This document shows, in pieces, positions 1-8,131 of a stretch of DNA of 64,000 bases. A model generated the notes under the pieces. The model was not told the origin of the DNA. It saw nothing but the letters and a program-made list of their open reading frames with translations, and did no database searches. Source of the DNA: Caldilineaceae bacterium. Lineage in GTDB: Bacteria; Chloroflexota; Anaerolineae; Caldilineales; Caldilineaceae. Within the stretch, counting starts at the first letter, position 1. Each line of letters opens with the position of its first letter. The stretch is taken from NCBI GenBank assembly GCA_026645575.1, contig JAPKMW010000002.1, positions 186,001 to 250,000 of the forward strand. Reading direction: 5' to 3'. The position numbers and the translations under genes are program-made.

Positions 1-667
1 CCGCCGTGGCATTGAGGATGCGCACACCGGGCTTGTACGGCGCTTCGGCTGCCAACGTGAAAGCGCACACGGCATCGGCCAGGACCATCACCGTAATGCC
101 GCCCAGTGCCCATTGCCCCAACGGTCGTACCCCCGCCGGTTGACCGGGATTCTCATCGGGGCGCACCGAGGAGAGACGCAGGTTGATCACGTCGAGTGTC
201 TCGTCCTGCCGCTGATAGTAGCGCGTGACCTCTTCCATCAGGTATTTGGACAACCCATAGCCATCGCGGTCAAGACAGGGGTGTTCATCGGGAATGGGCA
301 GTTGGACAGGGCGAAATTTGACGTTTTGAAAGCCCACCGCCGCAATCGAACTTGCCATGACGAACTTGCGACAACCCCGATCCATCAGGTAGCGCATAAG
401 ACAACGCGTCCCTTCCACATTAACCAGAATGCCATCGCGCTCCAGACAGCCGCCGGTGACCGCCGCCAGGTGAATCACCACATCAATCGCGTGTTGATCA
501 AGCTGGCGTAAATCCTCGAATGCACCGAAATCACCACGGACAAAGGGAATGCCGGGTAAATTAGGCGGCCGGCGGCTCATCGCAATCACTTGATGATGGG
601 GCGCCAGCGCGGCTGACAGCGCCTTGCCAATAAACCCGCTGGCGCCGGTGATGAGAATCGTACTCAT
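1..667 (-). CDS. NAD-dependent epimerase/dehydratase (3' end cut by window edge)
   Basis: The gene starts at ATG 667 and runs off the left edge, so only about 222 N-terminal residues are visible. The translation opens with a Rossmann motif (ITGASGFIGKAL, residues 5-16), then VIHLAAVTGG, a conserved ASSIAAV strand and the catalytic YGLSK (YxxxK) of extended SDR epimerases. Such enzymes rearrange or dehydrate nucleotide-sugars or related polyols in the cytosol; the substrate cannot be read from the sequence. It points away from the sugar ABC transporter that starts at 919, so the two are divergent and may share the 668-918 regulatory interval. The family call is firm, the substrate unknown. Confidence 0.85.
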   Translation of the reverse strand, partial: MSTILITGASGFIGKALSAALAPHHQVIAMSRRPPNLPGIPFVRGDFGAFEDLRQLDQHAIDVVIHLAAVTGGCLERDGILVNVEGTRCLMRYLMDRGCRKFVMASSIAAVGFQNVKFRPVQLPIPDEHPCLDRDGYGLSKYLMEEVTRYYQRQDETLDVINLRLSSVRPDENPGQPAGVRPLGQWALGGITVMVLADAVCAFTLAAEAPYKPGVRILNATA

Positions 668-783
668 AATTACTCCTTCTTGGGTGAGACAGGGTTGGTG
701 AGAAGCTGATCTTATCACAAGCCCAACGCTTTCCCAACCCTTATCATCTACACGCTTGCCGCCACCCACCCCTTTTTGCACAA

Positions 784-812
784 TTGCTCAGATCCGGTAG
801 CCATGCTATACT
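784..812 (+). promoter_or_regulatory. Putative sigma-70-type promoter for the sugar ABC operon
   Basis: TTGCTC (784-789) and TATACT (807-812) are separated by 17 bases, about 107 bases before the start of the binding-protein gene. A short inverted repeat (GGACGG...CCGTCC, about 819-839) lies just downstream and could be a repressor site. Only motif matches support this. Confidence 0.4.
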
Positions 813-918
813 ACTGTTGGACGGATGCTCCACCCGTCCGCTGGATTCGCCATTACTCCAATTTATATAACTTAAAGAAGCAAAATCGATTTACTGTTGG
901 AACCAGTAGGAGGTCCAA

Positions 919-2241
919 ATGCAAGCCACGTCTCTCAGTCGTCGCACATTTCTCAAGAGCGCCGCTTTCTCTGGCGCAGCGTTGGCGCTGGCGGCTTGCG
1001 CCATGCCGGCGGCGCCAGCCGCCACGGAAGGGGGGCAATCCGCGCCAGGCGGAGAAGCTATTGAGATCATTCACTTTGACCGCAATATCCCCCAAGACAT
1101 CGAATTCCGCAAGGAGTTGGCTGACCGGTTTAGCCAAGATAACCCGGGAATTACCGTCAAGATCGAAGTGATGCCCGATGACTATGCCGCCACCTTGATC
1201 GCGCGCATTGCTTCCGGTACAGCCGGCGACTGCTTCCGCTATGGCACTCACTATGGCATGGCAAACTGGGCCTTACGCGGTATTTTGCAGCCGCTGGACG
1301 ATTTTATCGCCAAAGATGGCTATGATCTCGCTGTCTATTTCCAAGGGGCGATGGACGCCTGCAAAGTCGAGGGCAAGGTCTATGCCCTGCCGGTCAACGG
1401 CCATCCGGGTTGGTCGGCCATCTACTATCAACCGGAACTCTTTGCCGAAGCGGGCGTCGAGGAGCCAACCGACACCTGGACTTACGATGACATGACCGAG
1501 GCAGCGCGCAAGATGACCAAAGGCACGGACCAATATGGCCTCTGGGTGGCGCCCTATTACGAAGCAACCCTGACCCCCATTTCAGCCTTTGGCGGCTGGC
1601 CCATGGACGACACCGGCACCAAAGCCCTCTATGACGACGAAAAGACCATTGCCGGTGTGCGCTGGATCTATGATATGATGCAAACCGACAAGGTCGCCCT
1701 GCCCAACCCTGGCTTTGACACGCGTGTCCAACTCTGGTCATCGGGCAAAGTAGCGATGGTCCTCTCCGGTATCTGGGAAGGCTCCTACCTGGGCGACGCC
1801 ACCCCGGCAGACAAGACGCTGAAAGTGGCGTCCGGCCCGATTGGCCCTTCCGGCAACCGCGGCGGCTTTATGGGGTGCAATGTCTTCCCTGTAATGCAGA
1901 GCAGCAAACATGCCTACGAGACCTGGCTCTGGCAGAAGTTTATTTGCAGCAAGGAAGTGGGCATTGAAAATGTTGCACGTATCGGCGAACCCGGCCTACG
2001 CACGGATGTGTGGGAAGATGCCGCGCTGATCGACGACCCGGTGGTCAAGCCCCACTATGAATTGCTCAAGATCGCCAAGCCCATGCCGGTGCCGGCCAAC
2101 GGTCGCCTCTCGGAAATTGCCGAGCCGGTGACGCAGATCTATTCCGGCATTTTCCTGGGCGAGATCGAGGTGGAAGCGGGCTGTGCGGAGATTCAGGAGA
2201 AGTTGCAGGCGATTCTGGATCAACCGAAACCAGGCGCGTAA
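919..2241 (+). CDS. ABC transporter substrate-binding lipoprotein, extracellular family 1 (sugar)
   Basis: A 440-residue solute receptor for a carbohydrate ABC importer. The N-terminus carries a twin-arginine motif (SRRTFLK, residues 7-13), a hydrophobic stretch and a lipobox LAAC with Cys27, so it is predicted to be Tat-exported and lipid-anchored outside the membrane. An Ala/Pro/Gly-rich linker follows, then a MalE/UgpB-like two-lobed domain. The start has a strong AGGAGG ribosome site at 908-913. Two MalF/MalG-type permeases follow in the same direction, so this is the receptor of that importer. The ligand is not identifiable. No ATPase gene is nearby, so a shared MsmX-type ATPase is probably encoded elsewhere. 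Confidence 0.9.
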   Translation: MQATSLSRRTFLKSAAFSGAALALAACAMPAAPAATEGGQSAPGGEAIEIIHFDRNIPQDIEFRKELADRFSQDNPGITVKIEVMPDDYAATLIARIASGTAGDCFRYGTHYGMANWALRGILQPLDDFIAKDGYDLAVYFQGAMDACKVEGKVYALPVNGHPGWSAIYYQPELFAEAGVEEPTDTWTYDDMTEAARKMTKGTDQYGLWVAPYYEATLTPISAFGGWPMDDTGTKALYDDEKTIAGVRWIYDMMQTDKVALPNPGFDTRVQLWSSGKVAMVLSGIWEGSYLGDATPADKTLKVASGPIGPSGNRGGFMGCNVFPVMQSSKHAYETWLWQKFICSKEVGIENVARIGEPGLRTDVWEDAALIDDPVVKPHYELLKIAKPMPVPANGRLSEIAEPVTQIYSGIFLGEIEVEAGCAEIQEKLQAILDQPKPGA

Positions 2242-2244
2242 GAA

Positions 2245-2320
2245 GTTACGAATTACGGGTTACGAGTTACGGCTTGTCAGCGGCGACAAACAATCGTAAT
2301 TCGTAACTCGCAATTCGTAG
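2245..2320. repeat. Inverted repeat of TTACGAA-type units
   Basis: Between the binding protein and first permease. The left arm (from 2247) consists of repeated ttacgaa/ttacggg/ttacgag units; the right arm (to about 2318) is their imperfect reverse complement. It could form a hairpin that lowers permease expression relative to the binding protein, a common arrangement in sugar ABC operons. Confidence 0.7.
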
Positions 2321-2338
2321 TTTGTACTGGGAATTGCT

Positions 2339-3301
2339 ATGACACAATCAACAACAATGCGGTTGCCGACAGCCGCGGCAGGGGTAGGACAGAAACGGAA
2401 ACTGAGTCGGGTGGCGCGGCTGGAGGAGATGTGGGGCTACCTTTTTATTATGCCCTGGATCTTGGGTTTTCTGATTTTTACCCTGGGGCCGATGGTGGTG
2501 TCGCTCTACTGGAGCTTTACCAAGTATGAGTTTCCCTTGCCGGCGCGCTGGTATGGCGTGCAGAACTATGTGAACGCCTTTACGCAAGATGACCTCTTTC
2601 CGACGGCGTTGTGGAACACGGTCTATTACGTGATCTTCTCAGTGCCGTTGGGGTTAGCGGCTTCGCTCATGTTGGCGCTGCTGCTGGATCGCAAACTGCC
2701 GGGGCGGGCTGTCTTGCGCACGGTCTATTACATTCCATCGATTGTCCCGGCGGTGGTCTCGGCCTTTCTCTTTAGCTATCTCTTTCAACCGGACTATGGG
2801 CTAATCAACAGTTTGCTCAAGAGTGTGGGGATTGAGGGGCCAGGCTGGTTCAATTCGGTGACGTGGGTCAAGCCGTCGTTGATTTTGCTGGCGCTGTGGG
2901 CGGCGGGCGGACCAACCATGATCATTTTCCTGGCCGGTTTACAGAACATCCCGACCGATCTCTACGAGGCAGCGGAGGTCGATGGCGCGGGGCGCTGGCA
3001 TCAGTTCTGGGGTATTACCCTCCCCATGCTCAGTCCGACGATCTTTTTTAACCTGATCACCGGCATCATTGCAGCCTTCAAAATTTTTACGGCGGCCTAT
3101 GTCGCCACGGCGGGCGGCCCCTACTATGCCAGCTATTTCTATGTGCTGCACCTCTTCAATGTCTTCTTCAAATATTTGAACATGGGTTATGCCTCGGCGC
3201 TGGCGTGGATTCTCTTTGTGATCATTATGATCTTCACCGTGATCCAGTTGCGGGGCGCCCGACGGTGGGTCTATTACGAGTCAGAGACGGCAGGATTCTA
3301 A
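2339..3301 (+). CDS. Carbohydrate ABC transporter permease, MalF/UgpA type
   Basis: A 320-residue inner-membrane permease with about six membrane segments. It carries the EAA loop that contacts the ATPase (EAAEVDGAGRWHQFWGITLP, residues 210-229). A basic cytoplasmic N-terminus precedes the first helix at about residue 32. It forms a heterodimeric channel with the permease that starts two bases after its stop and takes substrate from the upstream lipoprotein. Length and motif order match the family. The ribosome site (ACTGGGAATTGCT region) is weak, so the hairpin upstream may matter for expression. Confidence 0.93.
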   Translation: MTQSTTMRLPTAAAGVGQKRKLSRVARLEEMWGYLFIMPWILGFLIFTLGPMVVSLYWSFTKYEFPLPARWYGVQNYVNAFTQDDLFPTALWNTVYYVIFSVPLGLAASLMLALLLDRKLPGRAVLRTVYYIPSIVPAVVSAFLFSYLFQPDYGLINSLLKSVGIEGPGWFNSVTWVKPSLILLALWAAGGPTMIIFLAGLQNIPTDLYEAAEVDGAGRWHQFWGITLPMLSPTIFFNLITGIIAAFKIFTAAYVATAGGPYYASYFYVLHLFNVFFKYLNMGYASALAWILFVIIMIFTVIQLRGARRWVYYESETAGF

Positions 3302-3302
3302 G

Positions 3303-4202
3303 ATGACGGTTCAGCTACAAACAGCCCCGGCGCGCACCGCGCGTCGTTTCAAGTTCAGTTGGTTCGACCTCTTTGCCACCGTGTTGACGATTGCGCTGGC
3401 CTTGCTCTTTTTCTTCCCCTTTTACTGGGCCGTGGTTGGTGCGCTCAAACAACCGAACGAATTGCAGGTCGTGCCGCCGCTGCTCTACCCGCCAGTTCCG
3501 CAGTGGAAAAATTTTATTGAAGTCGGCAATGTATTGCCCTTTTACCGCTACCTGTGGAATACGGTGGTGCTGACAGTGATTGGGTCATTGGGTGGTTTAA
3601 TTTCCTCGTCGCTGGTGGGCTATGGCTTCTCCTCGTTCCGCTTTCGTGGGCGCAATACCCTCTTTGTGATCTTGCTCTCAACGATGGTGCTGCCAGGCGA
3701 AGTGACGATGATTCCGACCTATATTCTCTTTGTCAATATTTTGGGCTGGGGCAACAGCATTTTGCCGCTGGTGGTGCCCTCCTTCTTTGGTGGTGGCGCC
3801 TTTTCAATCTTCCTCTTCCGCCAATTCTTTGCCAGCATTCCCAAAGAATTGAACGACGCCGCCAAAATCGACGGCTGCGGACCGATTCGCTACTATTTTC
3901 GCATTCTCTTGCCGCTCTCCATGCCGGTGATCATTACGCTGGCGATTCTCTGGTTTCAATTCTATTGGAATGACCTGCTCGGCCCGCTTATCTATCTGAC
4001 CGACCAGGAAAAATCGACCATCACCACGGGTCTACTCGCGCTGCGTAGCACTCTGGGCGGCTCTTTTAGTCGGCGCGGCCAGGCCATGGATCATCTACTC
4101 ATGGCCGGCTCGCTGATTGGCATGTTGCCCTCGATTGTGATCTTCTTTGCCCTACAACGCTACTTTATCAAAGGCGTGGTAATGACGGGGATCAAGGGGT
4201 AG
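3303..4202 (+). CDS. Carbohydrate ABC transporter permease, MalG/UgpE type
   Basis: A 299-residue partner permease starting one base after the preceding gene, implying translational coupling. Six predicted helices are present; the EAA loop is at residues 182-204 (ELNDAAKIDGCGPIRYYFR region) and the C-terminus ends in the typical FIKGVVMTGIKG. It forms the second half of the transmembrane channel of the sugar importer. The operon ends here: a 27-bp-armed inverted repeat follows immediately and the next gene is convergent. Confidence 0.93.
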   Translation: MTVQLQTAPARTARRFKFSWFDLFATVLTIALALLFFFPFYWAVVGALKQPNELQVVPPLLYPPVPQWKNFIEVGNVLPFYRYLWNTVVLTVIGSLGGLISSSLVGYGFSSFRFRGRNTLFVILLSTMVLPGEVTMIPTYILFVNILGWGNSILPLVVPSFFGGGAFSIFLFRQFFASIPKELNDAAKIDGCGPIRYYFRILLPLSMPVIITLAILWFQFYWNDLLGPLIYLTDQEKSTITTGLLALRSTLGGSFSRRGQAMDHLLMAGSLIGMLPSIVIFFALQRYFIKGVVMTGIKG

Positions 4203-4208
4203 TAGGAC

Positions 4209-4290
4209 AGTGAGACAGTAGGACAGTGAGACAGTGAGACAGTACTTACTGTCCCACTGACCTACTGTCTCACTGTCCTACTGTCTCACT
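4209..4290. repeat. 27-bp perfect inverted repeat of CAGTGAGA/CAGTAGGA units
   Basis: The arm at 4209-4235 is the exact reverse complement of 4264-4290. Each arm is a quasi-tandem array of 8-bp units (agtgagac, agtaggac). It sits between convergent genes and may end transcription from both sides. Its right arm overlaps the end of the dioxygenase gene and encodes that gene's last three residues and stop codon. Confidence 0.9.
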
Positions 4291-5195
4291 TGCTGTTCCG
4301 CCCACGCCTTCACCGGAATATCAGCTTCAATCGGCCGCCAGTAGCGCGAGGTGGGGTGAACGAGTGGATCATCGCCATTGTAGTTGGTCTGGCCAGTGCC
4401 GAGTTCACCCAAGAGTTGTAATTGAACCGGCGTACAGCCGGCCAACACGGCTGAAGCTTGATGATCATAGTCTGAAGGGCGAATCCAGCGGTGGTGGTAG
4501 CCATAATACATACATTTGCGCGCATGACCGGAGAGGTTCGGGGTGACGCTGTGTAGCAATGAAGTGCGCCAAACCAGCGCCGTACCGGGGCGAACGTTCA
4601 CTTCCACAATATCCGCCGGGTCGATAATGTAGCTGCCTTGCTCATCCTTCTGGGCGCGACGATGGCTGCCCCGCACTACACAGATGGCGCCGCTGTTGTG
4701 TTGGGTCAAGTCGGTCAAGTAAATGCCGATCTTCATCTCCATAAAGGGAATCACGCCATCGACCGTGGGCCAGCCATAGTTGGGCGCATCGGAATGCCAG
4801 GGGAAGAAGCTGTCTCTGGCCCCCAGCGCCTTTTGCGCCATTTCCGGCTTCATCGGTGGGCGCACATCCAGATGGGAGGTGCGCAACTGAATGTTGTAGC
4901 CCATGACATCGACCACCAGCGGTAGAATCGCCGGGTGATCGATCAAGTCGCGGAAGATCGGATGCAGGGCGACAATGTTGCGCCACTGAAACGGGTCATG
5001 CGGCCCCAGGTTACGTTCCTGTTTGTATTGCGCATAGAGATCATCAATTACTGTGATCAAAGCATCGATCTCACTGGCGGAAAGCAGATCCTCAACCAGA
5101 AAAAAGCCATCCTCATCAAAACGCCGTCGCTGCTCGGCGGTGAGTTTCAGCGGTTTCATTGTTGCACCGGCATTGGCGACAGTTGCCATACCCAT
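4278..5195 (-). CDS. Phytanoyl-CoA dioxygenase (PhyH) family protein
   Basis: A 305-residue non-haem Fe(II)/2-oxoglutarate oxygenase. The iron triad is visible as H134-x-D136 (WHSDAP) and H215 (SLLHSVTPN), with a downstream Arg near 226 suited to 2-oxoglutarate binding. PhyH proteins hydroxylate diverse small molecules; the substrate is not predictable. The start at 5195 has GGAGGAGAG just upstream. The C-terminal residues VRQ and the stop are supplied by the inverted repeat at 4209-4290, so the native C-terminus was probably altered by that element. It is convergent with the sugar transporter. A distant paralogue lies at 46202. Confidence 0.85.
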   Translation of the reverse strand: MGMATVANAGATMKPLKLTAEQRRRFDEDGFFLVEDLLSASEIDALITVIDDLYAQYKQERNLGPHDPFQWRNIVALHPIFRDLIDHPAILPLVVDVMGYNIQLRTSHLDVRPPMKPEMAQKALGARDSFFPWHSDAPNYGWPTVDGVIPFMEMKIGIYLTDLTQHNSGAICVVRGSHRRAQKDEQGSYIIDPADIVEVNVRPGTALVWRTSLLHSVTPNLSGHARKCMYYGYHHRWIRPSDYDHQASAVLAGCTPVQLQLLGELGTGQTNYNGDDPLVHPTSRYWRPIEADIPVKAWAEQQVRQ

Positions 5196-5248
5196 TTTGC
5201 TCTCCTCCTTTGTGTCTTGTGGGTTTACTGAAAATTCGTAAAAACGTG

Positions 5249-5293
5249 GCGATTGAGAGATTGAGTCATATGAGATCTCAATCTCTCAATCGC
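5249..5293. repeat. 17-bp perfect inverted repeat of GATTGAGA units
   Basis: The arm gcgattgagagattgag (5249-5265) is the exact reverse complement of 5277-5293, with an 11-base spacer. It lies between two minus-strand genes, downstream of the PstS-like gene. There is no clean T-tract. Confidence 0.85.
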
Positions 5294-5320
5294 TGGCAGC
5301 CGTTGGTGTACTTTTTCTTC

Positions 5321-6256
5321 TCATCGCACCCGTCCATGATGCCGGGCCACAATGGCTTGCCCGGCGGGACTAAGCGCAAAGTCAATAAATTGTTGCAATG
5401 CACCGGTGGGGCGTACTCGACTGACCAGGTAGAGGGGCTGGATCAGTGGGTAGCTTTGGGTCTGAATTGCTTGTTGTGTCGGCAATTGCTCTTCCAAAAC
5501 AACAACTTTCACTCCAGGCGCGTCTGTTGGCTGCGCCGCTGCGTTGGCCGCCGGTACATTTGTTTTCGTCTGTTCGACAACCGCGCTGACATAAGCCCGT
5601 GAAACATAGCCGATGGCATGGGGATGCGCCGCAACGTAGTCAACGACATCGCGATTCGTCGGCATCACGACCGCGGTTAACGACACCCGTTCTTCCCCCA
5701 TCACCCGTTCATCAAAGAGATGTCGGTTGCCGCTGCCATCTTCTCGGCTGATCAACAGCACTTCAAGCGGTGGCCCGCCCACTTCTTCCCAGGTCAAGAC
5801 GCGCCCACTGTAGAGCGCTTGCAACTGCGCCAGGGTGAGCATGGCGATGGGATTGTCAGGGTGAACAATGAGCGCCAGCCCGTCAAGCCCAATCGGGATA
5901 CGAATGGCCGCGCTTGGGCGCGTACTTTGGCTGCCGACAGCGGTGATGGTTGACGAAAGCAAGGTGCTGGCGGCCAGATCAACCTGCCCAGCCATCACTT
6001 GTTCTTCGCCAGTGGTGCTGTTACCGCCCGTGAGTTCAAAACGGATGGTTGGGTGTTGGCGTGTAAAGGCGGTGGTCAAGTCATAGAGAACCGGTTGCAT
6101 GGCCGTTGACCCGGCAATGTGGATCACGGTTGTGCGCCGCGGCGCGACCTCCGGTGGCTGACAGGCCGCCAGGAGCAGAAGCAGGACGAAGGGGAGGATC
6201 ACTATGGAATTGGGACGCCGATAATTGCTAACACGCTTGATCATTGTAAAGCTCAC
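5321..6256 (-). CDS. PstS-like phosphate/oxyanion-binding lipoprotein
   Basis: A protein of about 311 residues with an N-terminal hydrophobic segment ending in a LLAAC lipobox. The body is PBP-like: an anion-binding loop (AGSTAMQP), then TGGNSTTGEEQVMAG and VDLAAST, as in phosphate-binding PstS proteins, and a REDGSGNRHLF loop later. It probably captures phosphate or a related oxyanion outside the membrane. No pstCAB genes are adjacent, so it may be a sensor or an orphan receptor. Start may be 6256 or Met5 (6244). Its start overlaps the stop of the upstream small gene by four bases, indicating coupling. Confidence 0.8.
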   Translation of the reverse strand: MSFTMIKRVSNYRRPNSIVILPFVLLLLLAACQPPEVAPRRTTVIHIAGSTAMQPVLYDLTTAFTRQHPTIRFELTGGNSTTGEEQVMAGQVDLAASTLLSSTITAVGSQSTRPSAAIRIPIGLDGLALIVHPDNPIAMLTLAQLQALYSGRVLTWEEVGGPPLEVLLISREDGSGNRHLFDERVMGEERVSLTAVVMPTNRDVVDYVAAHPHAIGYVSRAYVSAVVEQTKTNVPAANAAAQPTDAPGVKVVVLEEQLPTQQAIQTQSYPLIQPLYLVSRVRPTGALQQFIDFALSPAGQAIVARHHGRVR

Positions 6257-6612
6257 TGGAGTTGGAGCGTATATAAAGCGCGCGCCTTCAATAAGGCAAT
6301 GCGATCAACTTCGGCTAATAGTTCATCTAATTCCGCCTCATTTTTTGCGGAAAGCTGCTGTGCACGGTTTAATTCTAACAAGTTGGCGATGCGCTGTTGT
6401 CGGTCGGGGGCAACCACCGACTCTGCTAGCGCTTTTAATTCCTCTTTGGTTAAGCCGATTACAGGCGCAAATGGTTGTTCAGGGACGTTGGCTGTTTTCT
6501 TGACAGGGTGGGTACGCAACGTCTTTAATAGATCTTCTGCTAATCGTAATTGGATCGCTTGGGGCAACTGGCGCACCAATTGTAGTAGGTCTTGGTAAGG
6601 TAGCGTTGTCAT
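6253..6612 (-). CDS. Small alpha-helical protein, unknown function
   Basis: About 119 residues from ATG 6612 (MTTLPYQDLLQLV); a GTG at 6624 is an alternative. The sequence is almost entirely charged helix (QAIQLRLAEDLLKTL, then ALAESVVAPDRQQRIANLL and a Leu/Glu-rich C-terminus) with no membrane segment. The composition resembles small antitoxin-like or DNA-associated helical proteins common in Cyanobacteria and Chloroflexota, but no diagnostic motif is visible. Its stop overlaps the PstS-like start, so it is co-transcribed with that gene. Function unknown. Confidence 0.55.
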   Translation of the reverse strand: MTTLPYQDLLQLVRQLPQAIQLRLAEDLLKTLRTHPVKKTANVPEQPFAPVIGLTKEELKALAESVVAPDRQQRIANLLELNRAQQLSAKNEAELDELLAEVDRIALLKARALYTLQLQ

Positions 6613-6679
6613 TTTGTTTCTCACACGGACTATCGACCAAAATAACCAGGCTCAATCGGAACTGGGGGAGTTGACCGCC

Positions 6680-6738
6680 ATCTTCCGGGAAGGTTTGACC
6701 AGACGATCCTGTCAACAAAGACGACCTTCCCGGAAGAT
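6680..6738. repeat. 15-bp inverted repeat upstream of the small helical gene
   Basis: atcttccgggaaggt (6680-6694) is exactly complementary to 6724-6738; the outer flanks gttgac/gtcaac and gggg/cccc extend the pairing imperfectly. It lies in a 266-base gap (6613-6878) in which no convincing gene is seen. Confidence 0.75.
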
Positions 6739-6878
6739 TTTGTTGTCAACCCCCTGGATTCCCGTTGACCCAATAACCATTCGTACTTTAGTATAGCATA
6801 GTACGTAGTCATCAGATAAACTCGCTGCCATAGGGGTTTCCCGTTTATGGTAAGAACACAAAAAATGGAGTGAAACGG

Positions 6879-7376
6879 CTAAACGCCTTGGTTGTGGCGC
6901 AATGATGAAAGCCACCAATACAACAATAGCAACATAGGTAACAGGTGAAAGATCGGTACTTCATACGCCGCCCGCACTTGCCCCCAGTAGGCAAAACCGG
7001 CTCGAATACCGTTTACGTGCAGAAACGCAATCAAGACGTTAGGAAGCGCAAATAGGATGGCCAGCACAATAAGCATCACCTTGGGTCGTCTCATAGAGTC
7101 TGGTTGCTGTTTGAGATTTGCGTTGTGTAAACGCCCCTGACGTGCTAACTTAAGGGTCAAAATACAAAACGCAATCGTGAACGGAAGAGTAGCCATGGCC
7201 CACCAGCCGATGGGATCATCAGTAAACCCTAAGACTTCAAAGGGCGAGCCTTGCCAGTAGAGGAGAGCATTGCCCAGTGCCAGCAAAGCAGAAAGGACGG
7301 CTACAGCGACAGGTTGTAGGCGAATGGTGGTAGACAAGTTCTTTGCGATGCGGTTGTTGCGATTAGACTCGTCCAT
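6879..7376 (-). CDS. Four-helix membrane protein, unknown function
   Basis: A 165-residue protein with four probable membrane helices (around residues 20-42, 57-77, 98-117 and 140-158) and no soluble domain. No catalytic motif is recognised. It follows another small membrane protein in the same direction with a 39-base gap, so the two likely form a two-gene unit. It could be one subunit of a small membrane complex; this is inference only. Confidence 0.6.
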   Translation of the reverse strand: MDESNRNNRIAKNLSTTIRLQPVAVAVLSALLALGNALLYWQGSPFEVLGFTDDPIGWWAMATLPFTIAFCILTLKLARQGRLHNANLKQQPDSMRRPKVMLIVLAILFALPNVLIAFLHVNGIRAGFAYWGQVRAAYEVPIFHLLPMLLLLYWWLSSLRHNQGV

Positions 7377-7415
7377 GGTTTACATCTGCGCGGAAAGCTG
7401 AAAATTGCAGTACGT

Positions 7416-7820
7416 TCAAGGTTGCAAAAGATGGTTATATCGGCTGAAGGCGCCATCAAGCTGTTGGATATAGATAGCGAGGGTGAGCGCCGCAGCAATG
7501 GCAACGATTAGGGGGGCAAAAAGTAACATAAAGCGAATAATAGCCTCATGGTTGCGCAACCATTGGGCTGCTCCGGCCGATAAACCGACACGCAATCGCC
7601 AATAACCATACAGGCCAAAGGCAAGCAACAGCCCCAGCATAGCGCCACGATTGATGACAAAGAAGTAGGGCGCAGCAAAGTCAGTGGCGCTTGGCCCCCC
7701 ACCCATGAGCGGCGCAACCTGCGCCCGTACGTAGAAGAAAAGAATAATGTGGGCCAGTACAAAGCTACCGATCAGGAGAAGTAAACCGGCAAAAAAGGGT
7801 GTCGTCAATTTACCGTTCAT
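7416..7820 (-). CDS. Three-helix membrane protein, unknown function
   Basis: A 134-residue protein with hydrophobic segments at about residues 8-30, 48-70 and 92-118. It starts at ATG 7820 with GGGAGGTTGAG upstream. It is the first gene of a two-gene unit with the 165-residue membrane protein downstream. No family motif was recognised. It is divergent from the DegT aminotransferase. Confidence 0.6.
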   Translation of the reverse strand: MNGKLTTPFFAGLLLLIGSFVLAHIILFFYVRAQVAPLMGGGPSATDFAAPYFFVINRGAMLGLLLAFGLYGYWRLRVGLSAGAAQWLRNHEAIIRFMLLFAPLIVAIAAALTLAIYIQQLDGAFSRYNHLLQP

Positions 7821-8131
7821 AAGCCCGTCTCAACCTCCCTTCGCATTTCGTTGCTGCACAAGATACGTTGTAACCGTAAACCAACTATAATGAAAAATAT
7901 CTGCCACTGCACGCACCTGAGTGCGTATCCCTATAAAATCCACCCTCATTGCAGGCTTCCTCAGCATTGCCTACAATTTTCTAACGACGATCCATTCGAT
8001 CACATCCGATAATTTGGGCGCTTGGCAAAGAGTGGGGTAGACTATCAGGACGTTTTGTGCCAGGATTCGATATTCAATAGTTGATATTGGGTATTCCTTA
8101 TTTATTTTTGATGTGGGATAGGTTTCGGTTC
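7821..8131. other. Divergent intergenic region, no gene seen
   Basis: 311 bases between the membrane-protein pair and the aminotransferase. AT-rich compared with its neighbours. It includes imperfect direct copies of GATATT (about 8069-8090). No convincing -35/-10 pair or hairpin was found, but both divergent promoters are expected here. Confidence 0.4.

Noticed and set aside
6630..6918. Short minus-strand frames of 60-68 codons around the 6680-6738 inverted repeat
   Set aside because: They run through the hairpin, overlap one another and show no conserved pattern.
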